A stretch of 57,895 bases of DNA from Cyclobacteriaceae bacterium. GTDB lineage: Bacteria > Bacteroidota > Bacteroidia > Cytophagales > Cyclobacteriaceae. The stretch spans positions 1 to 57,895 of the forward strand of contig CANGZP010000005.1 in assembly GCA_947458475.1 (NCBI GenBank), read 5' to 3'. Below are positions 33,867-42,274 of the stretch, piece after piece. Made by a program: the position numbers and the translations under genes. The notes below the pieces were generated by a model, which was not told where the DNA came from, did not search any database, and saw only the letters and a program-made list of their open reading frames with translations. Within the stretch, counting starts at the first letter, position 1, and every line of letters begins with the position of its first letter.

Positions 33867-34499
33867 CTACGCTGGGCTCAGGTTCTTTTTGGCTCGCTTG
33901 CGCTGTACCACGCGAATTAGGAAGGCACTAAGTCCGATGATAAAACCCACTCCAAACCAGAAGAATGGGTTGTATAAATCAAACAACACCCGATATCCTG
34001 CCGTAAATAAAAACAAGATTAGGCCTGTAATCGCCCATAGGGGTTTATTTTCTTCTTGATCTTTGGCTTCAGGTTGGTGGGGTAAATTAATCAAGGAGCG
34101 TAGCTCTCCCCAATGCCAGATCAATAGCATCACATTGGCAGCAAGCATCAATCCGGTAATTAAGGGTGTCCCTCCAAATTCCATGGAAATGGTAATCACA
34201 AATACATTTAGGAGGATGGGAAAATTGACCAAGGCACCAAGTTTGGCGTAGCGCTGGGTCATCAGCAAGAAACCAGCCAGCAACTGTGCCCATCCAATAA
34301 ACTGCCAGTAAAGCCCTGTCTGGTAAAGCACTTCGAAAAAGTGCATCGCAGAGCCAAGAGGAGCATCTTCTTGCGAATAGGTAGTGAACCGTTTGCCTTT
34401 AATCTTGATGATGCAGGCAAAAACAAAGGCTCCACCGATCAAATACCGGGTGTAAATGATAAATAGTTGAGCTAAAAAAAAGGATTTAAGACGGTTCAT
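33867..34499 (-). CDS. DoxX-like multipass membrane protein
   Basis: A 210-residue protein with about five transmembrane helices. The first, YTRYLIGGAFVFACIIKIKGKRF, together with YQTGLYWQFIGWAQLLAGFLLMTQRYAKLGALVNFPILLNVFVI, resembles DoxX/DoxD-type membrane proteins, whose role is poorly known. The start ATG at 34499 is eight bases past the HAD gene stop; a longer frame would overlap that gene and adds a non-membrane, Ser/Arg-rich stretch typical of a wrong frame. It is the last gene of the long minus-strand run. Confidence 0.8.
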   Translation of the reverse strand: MNRLKSFFLAQLFIIYTRYLIGGAFVFACIIKIKGKRFTTYSQEDAPLGSAMHFFEVLYQTGLYWQFIGWAQLLAGFLLMTQRYAKLGALVNFPILLNVFVITISMEFGGTPLITGLMLAANVMLLIWHWGELRSLINLPHQPEAKDQEENKPLWAITGLILFLFTAGYRVLFDLYNPFFWFGVGFIIGLSAFLIRVVQRKRAKKNLSPA

Positions 34500-34507
34500 G
34501 GATTGAG

Positions 34508-35203
34508 TTAGGCTAAAGACTGGATAAGAGCTGCTGCTTCTCCGAGGTGTTCTGCAGTAAAAAACCTCTCGTGTTTTACTTCGTGATCGACTTGTTCGTG
34601 AATCCAAGTGGTATGAAAAGGAACATGGATCCCATATCCACCAAGCTCCAATACGGGTAGAATATCCGACTTGAGGCTATTGCCGATCATCACAAATTCG
34701 CTGGCTTGGATATCGAGATGCCCAATCAATTTTTCATAATCCGAAGTCCGTTTTTCACTCATGATTTCAATGTGATGAAAGAAGCCTTCTAATCCAGATT
34801 TTTGAAGTTTCCGCTCCTGATCTACCAAATCCCCTTTGGTAGCCAACACAATGCGGTATTTTCCCTGCAAGGATTGCAAGACCTCCCTCACCCCAGGAAG
34901 TAAATCCACCGGTTTACCCAGCATTTCTTGACCGATTTGTATGATTTTTTCCACCAAGGCAATGGGCATTTTTCCCCCCGAAATGCGGAGCGCCGTCTCG
35001 ATCATCGAAAGCATAAATCCTTTGATGCCATAGCCATAGAGACTCAAATTTGCAATTTCGGTTCGGTAAAGCTCCTTCATGATCGCATGCTGGGGAAGAA
35101 AATCCTCGAGGAGACTTGCAAACTTTTCTTCAGCCTCACGAAAATAGGTTTCATTGATCCAAAGGGTGTCGTCCGCATCAAAGGCAATTACACGAATAGG
35201 CAT
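34508..35203 (-). CDS. HAD-superfamily hydrolase
   Basis: A 231-residue HAD phosphatase. Motif I is FDADDTLW with nucleophile Asp9 and acid Asp11. Motif II lies around VLATKGD, Lys in the region EKRTSDYEKL, and motif III GNSLKSDILPVLELGGYGIHVPF. A helical cap (about 15-90) includes YGYGIKGFMLSMIETAL, as in 5'-nucleotidase/YjjG-like members. The substrate is unknown. It lies 44 bases after the esterase gene in the fucose-cluster run. Confidence 0.9.
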   Translation of the reverse strand: MPIRVIAFDADDTLWINETYFREAEEKFASLLEDFLPQHAIMKELYRTEIANLSLYGYGIKGFMLSMIETALRISGGKMPIALVEKIIQIGQEMLGKPVDLLPGVREVLQSLQGKYRIVLATKGDLVDQERKLQKSGLEGFFHHIEIMSEKRTSDYEKLIGHLDIQASEFVMIGNSLKSDILPVLELGGYGIHVPFHTTWIHEQVDHEVKHERFFTAEHLGEAAALIQSLA

Positions 35204-35247
35204 GGGGTGTTCAGATAGTTAGTTGGTTAATTTTTAGACAATAGAAT

Positions 35248-36165
35248 TTATTTCACGGTTTCTTTGATCCAAGCAAGTAGCACTTCTCGCCATCCTTCCA
35301 CAGCCCCTTTCCCCAAGCCAAATGCAAAGCCATGTCCTCCTGTCGGATAAATATGCAGGGAAGCTTTAACACCTTTCGCATGAAGTGCTTGATAATAAAG
35401 CAAGGAATTTTCAAGGGGAACGGCTTTGTCATCTTGGGCATGGACCAGGAAGGTAGGAGGGGTGTTTGCAGTAACCTGAATTTCGTTGGAAAACCGCTTC
35501 ACTAATTCGGGACTTGCAGGTTCTCCAATCAGATTTTTGCGTGAGCCACCATGGGTAGGGGCATCTTGAAACGAGATGACTGGGTAAACTAGAATCGAAA
35601 AATCTGGTCTCGCCGAGAGGGTATCGATCGCGTCTTTTTCAAAGGGTAGCTGATGGGCAAAAGAAGTGCTCAAAGTAGCTGCCAGGTGCCCACCTGCAGA
35701 AAATCCCATGATCCCAACTTTGGACGGGTTGATATGCCAAGCCGCTGCATGCTGCCGCACCAAGCGGATGGCGCGTTGTGCATCGAGCAAGGGAACTTCC
35801 TTGGGATCTGTGAGCGAAGTGGAAATCGGCAGTCGATACTTGACGACGATACCTGCTATTCCATGCGCATTGAGCCACTTTGCAAAATCAGTTCCTTCCC
35901 AATCATAGGCCAGGATACCATAGCCGCCTCCAGGAAAAATCAAAACTGCTTCCCCAGTGGCGATCTGCTTTGTTGGCAGGTAAACCTCAATGCTGGGAAT
36001 TTGAACATTGGATATGCGAACAATGCCCTCCTGCACGGATTTCTCTTGTTGATTCGAAACTTTTTGTAGTGGAGGGAGTCCCGGCCATAAGTTTAAGGTA
36101 TGATTTTGGGAAAAGGCCAGGTTTGTAGCAGAAAGGAGAGCGAGGATGCAAAGTAGGTGTTTCAT
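35248..36165 (-). CDS. Exported alpha/beta-hydrolase, carbohydrate-esterase-like
   Basis: A 305-residue alpha/beta-hydrolase with signal peptide MKHLLCILALLSATNLAFSQ. HGGG-type oxyanion loop FPGGGYGILAYDWEG is at about 77-91, the nucleophile Ser156 in MGFSAGGHLA, Asp245/246 in VHAQDDKAVP and His278 in PTGGHGFAFGLG. The pattern LNLWPGLPP at the start and the GGGY loop are typical of acetyl-xylan esterase and related polysaccharide deacylases (BD-FAE/AXE-like). Being exported and next to a sugar catabolic cluster, it may deacylate fucose-containing glycans; that is inference. Confidence 0.9.
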   Translation of the reverse strand: MKHLLCILALLSATNLAFSQNHTLNLWPGLPPLQKVSNQQEKSVQEGIVRISNVQIPSIEVYLPTKQIATGEAVLIFPGGGYGILAYDWEGTDFAKWLNAHGIAGIVVKYRLPISTSLTDPKEVPLLDAQRAIRLVRQHAAAWHINPSKVGIMGFSAGGHLAATLSTSFAHQLPFEKDAIDTLSARPDFSILVYPVISFQDAPTHGGSRKNLIGEPASPELVKRFSNEIQVTANTPPTFLVHAQDDKAVPLENSLLYYQALHAKGVKASLHIYPTGGHGFAFGLGKGAVEGWREVLLAWIKETVK

Positions 36166-36213
36166 GGAGGGAAGATATTGAATGGAGTAATTTTTGCGAC
36201 TTGCAATCCAAGC

Positions 36214-36549
36214 TTAAGTGCTGAAGCTGAATATTTTTTCTGTGAGGGCCCATCTCCAGTTAGGGGGTGTGCCAGGAAGATTAGTTTGGTACTGTCCAAG
36301 AAATGCCTCCCATTCTTGAACTTTTGGGTTGGCCAGATCTAGTGCCGCTTTTTTTTCAAAGCTAAAGTCATCTGATGTCACAAGGATCATACTGAGGCGT
36401 TGTTCCCATCGGTAAATGCTCATTTCCAGAATGCCCGCTACACGTATACTTTCCAGAATGGCTGGATCCACTTGTTTGTGGCAGCGAACATAGGCTTCAA
36501 TGGCCTCAGGCTCATTTTTGAGATCACAGATGAGGACGAAGGTTTTCAT
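36214..36549 (-). CDS. RhaM-type (DUF718) sugar mutarotase, probably for L-fucose
   Basis: A 111-residue protein of the L-rhamnose mutarotase family (PF05336). It shows VLICDLKNEPEAIEAYVRCHKQVDPAILESIRVAGILEMSIYRWEQRLSMILVT, with the conserved His in the CHK segment and Trp of PNWRW. The reaction is interconversion of sugar anomers. It lies 25 bases after fucP and within a fucose cluster, so L-fucose is the more likely substrate than rhamnose. ATG 36549 gives a family-typical start; a longer frame would overlap fucP. Confidence 0.9.
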   Translation of the reverse strand: MKTFVLICDLKNEPEAIEAYVRCHKQVDPAILESIRVAGILEMSIYRWEQRLSMILVTSDDFSFEKKAALDLANPKVQEWEAFLGQYQTNLPGTPPNWRWALTEKIFSFST

Positions 36550-36574
36550 GGTAGCAGAAAAAAGGTGGATGAAC

Positions 36575-37879
36575 TTATTTTCGAGCTCGGAGGGCGAATA
36601 TAAAAACGAGCAGGAAGCATGCCAATGGCAAGGTAAACGAGAAGTTGACTTCAGAAACGCCAAGAATCAAGAGGTCGGTATAGCCGGTTCCTCCTAAATC
36701 CAAAATCATTCCTTGAAGGGTAGGCATGATGGCTCCACCAACGATAGCCATCACTAGAAATGCAGCGGCAAACTTGGAATCCTCTCCAAGCCCTTCCAAT
36801 GCAATTCCATAGATGGTGGGGAACATCAAAGACATCGCAAAACTCACGCCGACAAGCGAATAGAGTCCTACCATCCCCGTGATGAAAATAGCGCCGAGCA
36901 TAAAGGCCATCGCCAAGACGGAAAACCAGGCCAAAAGACTTGCCGCTGGGATTATTCGCAATAGGAAGGTACAAATCCAACGCCCCACTAAAAACACACC
37001 TAAGGAGGCAAAGGCATAATTTACGGCTTCGTAGGTTTGAATTCCCAGTGCTTCAGCGTATTGGTAAATGTAGGTCCAAACCATAATTTGAGCACCTACA
37101 TACACCAACTGCGCCAGGGTGCCTTCCACAAAATTTCTATTTTTTACCAAGCGCTTTAGGGTAGGGACAAAGTCTACTTTTTCACCCTCAACCTTTGATT
37201 CTGGCATTTTCACCAAGGCAATCACCACCAAAATCACTAGGACTACGAGTCCAAGCATCACATAAGGATCTCGAATTACCAGTAGATCATTGCTGCGGAC
37301 GGCTGCCTTTGTGGCTTCATCAAGGCTATCGAAAAGGTATACTTTACCGGATTCGTCGGTGGCAGAACTTTGGAGATCGTTGAGGATGAAGGTTTTTGCC
37401 ACAAATAGACCCGCCAAGGCACCCATAGGATTGAAGGCTTGTGCCAAGTTTAAGCGCTGCGTGGCGGTTTCTTCACTCCCCATGGACAGGATGTAGGGGT
37501 TGGCAGTAGTTTCAAGAAAGGCTAGACCAAAGGTTAGAATGTACAGTGCTGCCAAAAAGAATCCATAGCTCTCCAATGCTGCTGCGGGGTAAAAAAGACA
37601 GGCTCCAAAACCATACAGTCCTAAGCCAAGAAGAACCCCAGTTTTGTAGGAATACTTTTTTATAAAAAAGGCTGCAGGCAAGGCCATCGTGAAGTAGCCA
37701 CCATAAAAAGCCAGCTGTACCCAAGAAGCTTGCGTATTTGTCAGTTCCAGTACGCGTTTAAACGCCGCCACCATGGGATTGGTGATGTCATTCGCGAATC
37801 CCCACAGCGCAAACAAGGAAGTGATTAGGATGAAGGGAAGTAGAAGTTTCTTGGGAACAAGTTCGGCTTTGCTGCTCAT
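36575..37879 (-). CDS. fucP: L-fucose:H+ symporter permease
   Basis: A 434-residue major-facilitator protein with 12 predicted transmembrane helices of the FucP family. Diagnostic segments are LFALWGFANDITNPMVAAFKRVLELTNTQASWVQLAFYGGYFTMALPAAF, FGLAFLETTANPYILSMG and NLAQAFNPMGALAG, containing the Asp and Glu used for proton coupling in E. coli FucP. The stop of the SDR gene overlaps its start as ATGA. Neighbouring genes fit uptake and oxidation of L-fucose. Confidence 0.95.
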   Translation of the reverse strand: MSSKAELVPKKLLLPFILITSLFALWGFANDITNPMVAAFKRVLELTNTQASWVQLAFYGGYFTMALPAAFFIKKYSYKTGVLLGLGLYGFGACLFYPAAALESYGFFLAALYILTFGLAFLETTANPYILSMGSEETATQRLNLAQAFNPMGALAGLFVAKTFILNDLQSSATDESGKVYLFDSLDEATKAAVRSNDLLVIRDPYVMLGLVVLVILVVIALVKMPESKVEGEKVDFVPTLKRLVKNRNFVEGTLAQLVYVGAQIMVWTYIYQYAEALGIQTYEAVNYAFASLGVFLVGRWICTFLLRIIPAASLLAWFSVLAMAFMLGAIFITGMVGLYSLVGVSFAMSLMFPTIYGIALEGLGEDSKFAAAFLVMAIVGGAIMPTLQGMILDLGGTGYTDLLILGVSEVNFSFTLPLACFLLVFIFALRARK

Positions 37880-38646
37880 AAGGCTCTGTCTAAGTGCGTG
37901 TAGCCACCGTCGACAAAAATATGCTGTCCGGTGATGTGTGAAGCTTTTTCGGAAAGAAGAAATAGCGCCATGTTTGCGATTTCTAAGGCTGTAGTCATCC
38001 GGTTTTGAAAAGGCACTCGGCGGCTAATTTCTTCCAATTTTTCTACTGGGTTTGGAAATGATTGAATCCAAGTGGCATACATCGGAGTATATACCTCTGC
38101 AGGAACAAGGGCATTGACCCGAATGTGGTAGGGGAGTAGTTCTACCGCCCACTCTCGGGTAAGGGCCAATTGAGCACCTTTTGCAGCGACATAGCCTGAG
38201 GTATTGCCCTGCCCCGTAACGGCAGTTTTAGAGGAAATATTAAGAATTACCCCCTTGGATTTTTTCAAGGCTTCCAAGGCATAATGGGCGAGGAAATAGT
38301 AATGGCCTACATTTTTTTCTACCGACTTGAGGAAAGCCTCTGGGCTTCCTTTTTCCAATCCTACCCCATCATTTGTGCCTGCATTATTTACCAATCCATC
38401 GATTCTACCGTAGGTGGAGAATGTTTCTTGCACCACTTCTTGAGCATCTCCTGCCGAGAAAAGCCGTTTTTTGAGTTGCAAGGCTTTTCCTTTGGCAAAC
38501 TCCAGCAGTTCTTGCCCTTCCACCTCGGATGGGTCAATGATGACGGGAATGGCACCCTCTTCGATAAGACCCCTTGAAATCGCTCCTCCGATGCCTTTTG
38601 CACCACCTGAAACTAAAATAACTTTATCCTGAAGCTGTAAATCCAT
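37876..38646 (-). CDS. SDR oxidoreductase, probable L-fucose dehydrogenase
   Basis: A 256-residue classical short-chain dehydrogenase. NAD(P)-binding GGAKGIGGA is at about 15-23, NNAG at about 87-90, catalytic Ser in NISSKT, and YVAAK with Tyr and Lys. Its closest recognisable type is L-fucose dehydrogenase, which oxidises L-fucose to L-fuconolactone, from the C-terminal HIFVDGGYTHLDRAL and its position between fucP and the lactonase. Assignment of the two SDRs in this cluster to the two dehydrogenase steps is inferred. Confidence 0.9.
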   Translation of the reverse strand: MDLQLQDKVILVSGGAKGIGGAISRGLIEEGAIPVIIDPSEVEGQELLEFAKGKALQLKKRLFSAGDAQEVVQETFSTYGRIDGLVNNAGTNDGVGLEKGSPEAFLKSVEKNVGHYYFLAHYALEALKKSKGVILNISSKTAVTGQGNTSGYVAAKGAQLALTREWAVELLPYHIRVNALVPAEVYTPMYATWIQSFPNPVEKLEEISRRVPFQNRMTTALEIANMALFLLSEKASHITGQHIFVDGGYTHLDRAL

Positions 38647-38663
38647 GTTTGGTTCGATACGGA

Positions 38664-39488
38664 TTAAATTTTGTAAAATTCTTGAGCAGTTCCTCCGAAA
38701 AGTGCTTCTTTTTCGTGCGGTGAAAGTTGGTCAGCAAATGATTCAATCACCCCTAACACTTCCTTGTACTGCCCAGCCACTTGGCACACGGGCCAATCGC
38801 TTCCAAAAAGGAGCCTTTTCGGTCCAAATAATTCCAAGGCAATTTCCAAGTAAGGGAAAAGATCAGCCGGATTCCATTTTTTCCAATCCGCCTCTGTGAC
38901 CAGTCCTGAAACCTTTGCATAAACTAGCTCCCGTTCACTAAATGGTTGGAGGCTTTTTTTCCATGCTTTCCAATCTCCAGCCTTGATATCAGGCTTGGAT
39001 AAGTGATCGATGACAAAGAATTGATTGGGGCAAGCATCTACGAGTTGAAGTGCTGCAGGCAGCTGCTGCGGATAGGTAAGTAGGTCGTAAGTGTAGCCGC
39101 GCTGCCCAAGCTTATGAATCCCGCGAATGAATTCCTTGCGAAGCATGTATTCCGGTTCCTTGGATTGGAGGACTTCTCGAAATCCCAGCAACCTGCTATA
39201 ATTTGACCACAGGTCAAGAGCCTCGTCCAAGTTGTCCTGTGCTAGTTCAGCCCAGCCTACCACCCCAAGTATCCAGGGATGATCTTCACTAAGTTCAAGC
39301 AAAAATGCTGTTTCTCGAAGATGCTCCTCGGCTTGTACGGCGATGCATCCATCAATTTGTGAGGCTTGCAGTATTGGGTACAGGTCTTCAGGAAGAAAAT
39401 TTCTCCGAAGTGCAGCCATGTCATCGTTTATCCAGTCAAATCGCTTGGAATCATAGTTCCAAAAGTGCTGATGCGCGTCGATTCTCAT
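38664..39488 (-). CDS. Amidohydrolase-family lactonase, probable L-fuconolactonase
   Basis: A 274-residue metal-dependent amidohydrolase (PF04909 type). It starts MRIDAHQHFWNYD with the His-x-His motif, has GVVGWAEL, FFVIDHLSKPDIKAG (metal-ligand His region) and LLFGSDWPVC with the conserved Asp. This is the L-fuconolactonase/rhamnono-lactonase subgroup that opens sugar lactones. Its ATG overlaps the FAH gene stop (39485-39488). With the neighbouring dehydrogenases, it fits step two of fucose oxidation. Confidence 0.92.
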   Translation of the reverse strand: MRIDAHQHFWNYDSKRFDWINDDMAALRRNFLPEDLYPILQASQIDGCIAVQAEEHLRETAFLLELSEDHPWILGVVGWAELAQDNLDEALDLWSNYSRLLGFREVLQSKEPEYMLRKEFIRGIHKLGQRGYTYDLLTYPQQLPAALQLVDACPNQFFVIDHLSKPDIKAGDWKAWKKSLQPFSERELVYAKVSGLVTEADWKKWNPADLFPYLEIALELFGPKRLLFGSDWPVCQVAGQYKEVLGVIESFADQLSPHEKEALFGGTAQEFYKI

Positions 39489-40345
39489 GCTTCCGGATCT
39501 TGAACAGCCAGTTGTTCGGATACTCCCAATCCTTCGATTCCTAGGCGAACACGGTCACCCGATTTCAAATAACGGGGTTCCTTCAAGCCCATTCCCACGC
39601 CTGCGGGTGTTCCAGTAGATATCACATCTCCAGGGAGGAGGGTCATGTAATTGCTCACATAGGAAATCAGTGTAGGAACATCAAAAATCAAATCTGAAGT
39701 ACTGCTATTTTGGAGCAATTCCCCATTTACTTCAAGCCAAAGGGATAGTTGCTGTGGGTCCGGTATTTCGTCTTTGGTCACAAGGTAGGGGCCTAAGGGA
39801 GCAAAATGGTCCGCACTTTTTCCTTTGGTCCATTGTCCGCCTTGGCGAAGCTGAAAGTCTCGCTCGCTCACATCGTTGTGGACGCAATAGCCGGCAATGT
39901 AGTCGTAGGCATTTTCTTTGGTGACGTACTTGGCTCGCTTCCCAATGACCACGGCCAACTCAACCTCCCAATCGGTTTGCGTTGAGTTTCTTGGAATGTA
40001 AATGGGATCAAATGGTCCGCAAAGGGAGCTGCTTGCTTTCATGAAGAGGATAGGGACCTCTGGAACAGGCATGCCTGCTTCTTCTGCATGCTTTCGGTAA
40101 TTGAGACCGATGCATAGGATCTTGGAGGGGCGGGCAATGGGAGAGCCGAGACGACTTTCTGATGGAATTTCGTTGAGTGAGCTTTGATGGATTGTCAACC
40201 AATCTCTCAATCGTTCCAAGCCTTGGTTCTCAAAAAATGCTTCATTCCAATCTTCACCAAAAGAGGAACAATCCAAGCGTCTGCCTGAAGGGTCTTCTAT
40301 GCCTGGAAGTTCATTGCCTGCTGCTCCAAATCGGATTAGTTTCAT
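39485..40345 (-). CDS. FAH-family hydrolase, probable 2,4-diketo-3-deoxy-L-fuconate hydrolase
   Basis: A 286-residue fumarylacetoacetase-family protein. Family marks: CIGLNYRKHAEEAGMPVPEVPILFMKASSSLCGP, DWEVELAVVIGKRAKYV (metal-binding Glu pair), GYCVHNDVSERDFQ, GKSADHFAPLGPYLVT and TGTPAGVGMG. In oxidative fucose pathways the FAH-family enzyme splits 2,4-diketo-3-deoxy-L-fuconate to pyruvate and lactate. The coupling with lactonase and SDR genes supports that assignment. Confidence 0.92.
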   Translation of the reverse strand: MKLIRFGAAGNELPGIEDPSGRRLDCSSFGEDWNEAFFENQGLERLRDWLTIHQSSLNEIPSESRLGSPIARPSKILCIGLNYRKHAEEAGMPVPEVPILFMKASSSLCGPFDPIYIPRNSTQTDWEVELAVVIGKRAKYVTKENAYDYIAGYCVHNDVSERDFQLRQGGQWTKGKSADHFAPLGPYLVTKDEIPDPQQLSLWLEVNGELLQNSSTSDLIFDVPTLISYVSNYMTLLPGDVISTGTPAGVGMGLKEPRYLKSGDRVRLGIEGLGVSEQLAVQDPEA

Positions 40346-40395
40346 GGTGGGGTAGGTTAATGGGTTTCTGTCTTCTATTGAATTGGTGGAAGGGA

Positions 40396-41154
40396 TTACA
40401 TTTTAATTCCTGTAAAGCCGCCATCGATTGTGAAATTGGAACCGGTGATGAACTTGCCGGCATCGGAAGAAATAAAATAAGCCAGCTCTGCGATCTCATC
40501 TGGAGTCCCCATTCTCCCTATGGGCTGTGTGGCAGCTAGTTGCTCAAACATTTCTCGCTCTTTGCCGGGGTAGTTTTTAGCCAAAAACCCATCTACAAAA
40601 GGGGTATGAACCCTTCCTGGAGAGATGCAATTGCAGCGAATCCCCTGTTTTACGTAATCCCGAGCAATGCTTAAGGTCATGGAAAGTGTGGCTCCCTTGG
40701 TCATGCTGTAGGCAAATCGATCTGGGATTCCCATGGTCGCAGCTACGGAACATAGGTTGAGGATGGACCCTCCACCTTGTTCGATCAGTTTGGGGAGGGC
40801 CGCTTGGCTACAGAGAAACATGCCCGTGACATTTACTGCGAATAGTCGCTCGAAATCAGCCAGGGATGTGGATGCTAAGTTTCCGATATGTGAGATGCCC
40901 GCATTGTTGATCAGTACATCCAATTTGCCAGGAATAGATTGAATTGCAGTCTGAACCTGACTTTCTTCGCGAATATCGACTTCTAAAAAAGTAACCGACT
41001 TTCCTTTTTCTTGAAATTCTTTTTCCACTTGTTGTCCAAGGAGGGCATTGGAGTCAATAAAGAAGACCGTACTCCCTTGGCTTGAAAATTTTCCGACAAG
41101 AGCAAGCCCAATTCCACTTGCTCCACCGGTAATAAGAATGGTTTTATTTTCCAT
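40396..41154 (-). CDS. SDR oxidoreductase, probable 2-keto-3-deoxy-L-fuconate dehydrogenase
   Basis: A 252-residue classical SDR: GGASGIG nucleotide-binding loop, NNAGIS, catalytic YSMTK, and substrate-region ISPGRVHTPFVDGFLAKNYPGKEREM. This last block is typical of the SDR in oxidative L-fucose clusters that turns 2-keto-3-deoxy-L-fuconate into the diketo acid. It follows the Gfo/Idh/MocA gene by 46 bases and precedes the FAH gene by 50, the enzyme that uses its product. Confidence 0.91.
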   Translation of the reverse strand: MENKTILITGGASGIGLALVGKFSSQGSTVFFIDSNALLGQQVEKEFQEKGKSVTFLEVDIREESQVQTAIQSIPGKLDVLINNAGISHIGNLASTSLADFERLFAVNVTGMFLCSQAALPKLIEQGGGSILNLCSVAATMGIPDRFAYSMTKGATLSMTLSIARDYVKQGIRCNCISPGRVHTPFVDGFLAKNYPGKEREMFEQLAATQPIGRMGTPDEIAELAYFISSDAGKFITGSNFTIDGGFTGIKM

Positions 41155-41200
41155 TTACTTGAGATTTTGGGTTTAGCCTTACGTTCCTAGGCTTATATTT

Positions 41201-42274
41201 TTAAAGGGAAACCCCTTTTCCAGTTTTTACAGATTCATCACAAGCGAATGCAATTTTTAGGCTATTCAGTGCATCGTCCAAATGCTCCTTCAGGTCTAAA
41301 TCTTCAAGAATCGCCTGTAGAAAATAGGCTTGCTCTCGGTTGCACAATTCTTGATGGCTAGGTTCATCTTTCAGATCTATCCATTCGTCTTTTTTGGCGA
41401 ACAATTGCTTTTCGTTCAAGTCAGCGTGGTGAACCAATAACGATTCGGTTTTAGTATGCGAATCGATTTGGTCGGATTGTCCTGCGGATGCAGCGATTTT
41501 GGCTACAATGGAAACCGCCCCCATTGGCCCCATGACATCTTTGATGAAAAAGGCTGTTTCACTGATCATGGGTCCCCATCCCGCTTCGTACCAGCCAACG
41601 GATCCATCTTCAAATCGAATTTGAAGTTGCCCATAGTTGTAATTGTCGGCAGAGACCTCCTCGCTGAGACGGGCGCCGATGGCGGAAACCCATACTGGTT
41701 TGGAACGGGTCATTTGGCACATCACGTCAATGTAATGGACCCCGCAATCCACGATTGGGCTCAAGGTCTTCATCAGGTTTCGATGGACGTCCCACATGTA
41801 GCCTTGGCTTTGTTGATTTAGGTTCATCCGCATCACCAATGGCTTGCCTAGCTTTTGCGCTTCTTCAATAAATCTGATCCAGGAGGGGTGGTGTCGCAGG
41901 ATGTAGCCGACTACTACTTTCTTATTGGTTTCCTTTGCCACGGCAAGGATTCGTTCTGCACCAGAAATGCTGTAGGCCAAAGGTTTTTCCAAAAATACAT
42001 GGCAGCCCGCCTGCATGGCTTTGCAGGCAAAGTCCTCATGGGTGTCCGGGTAGGTAGAAATGCAGACGGCATCGGATTGGCTCTCCGCTAAGGCGGTTTC
42101 GAAGTCCTCAAAAAGGGGATAGTCGTTCCTTAATTTTTCTTGGAGGCGCAACTTTGAATCCCCTCTAGAGACAAGACCAGAGATCTCAAATTCGGGCATT
42201 TGGTGGTAGGCGGTAGCATGGGAGGCACCCATATTTCCACAACCTACCACAAGGATTCGAATTGGTTTATTCAT
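41201..42274 (-). CDS. Gfo/Idh/MocA-family oxidoreductase
   Basis: A 357-residue NAD(P)-dependent oxidoreductase of the Gfo/Idh/MocA type. The N-terminal Rossmann domain starts RILVVGCGNMGASHATAYHQM, followed by AVCISTYPDTHEDFACKAMQAGCHVFLEKPLAYSI with the EKP motif whose Lys is catalytic. The C-terminal part holds DCGVHYIDVMCQMT with the usual His. Substrates of this family are sugars or cyclitols; this one may handle fucose or a related 6-deoxy sugar, but is not a standard pathway enzyme. Overlaps the cyclophilin gene by eight bases. Confidence 0.92.
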   Translation of the reverse strand: MNKPIRILVVGCGNMGASHATAYHQMPEFEISGLVSRGDSKLRLQEKLRNDYPLFEDFETALAESQSDAVCISTYPDTHEDFACKAMQAGCHVFLEKPLAYSISGAERILAVAKETNKKVVVGYILRHHPSWIRFIEEAQKLGKPLVMRMNLNQQSQGYMWDVHRNLMKTLSPIVDCGVHYIDVMCQMTRSKPVWVSAIGARLSEEVSADNYNYGQLQIRFEDGSVGWYEAGWGPMISETAFFIKDVMGPMGAVSIVAKIAASAGQSDQIDSHTKTESLLVHHADLNEKQLFAKKDEWIDLKDEPSHQELCNREQAYFLQAILEDLDLKEHLDDALNSLKIAFACDESVKTGKGVSL

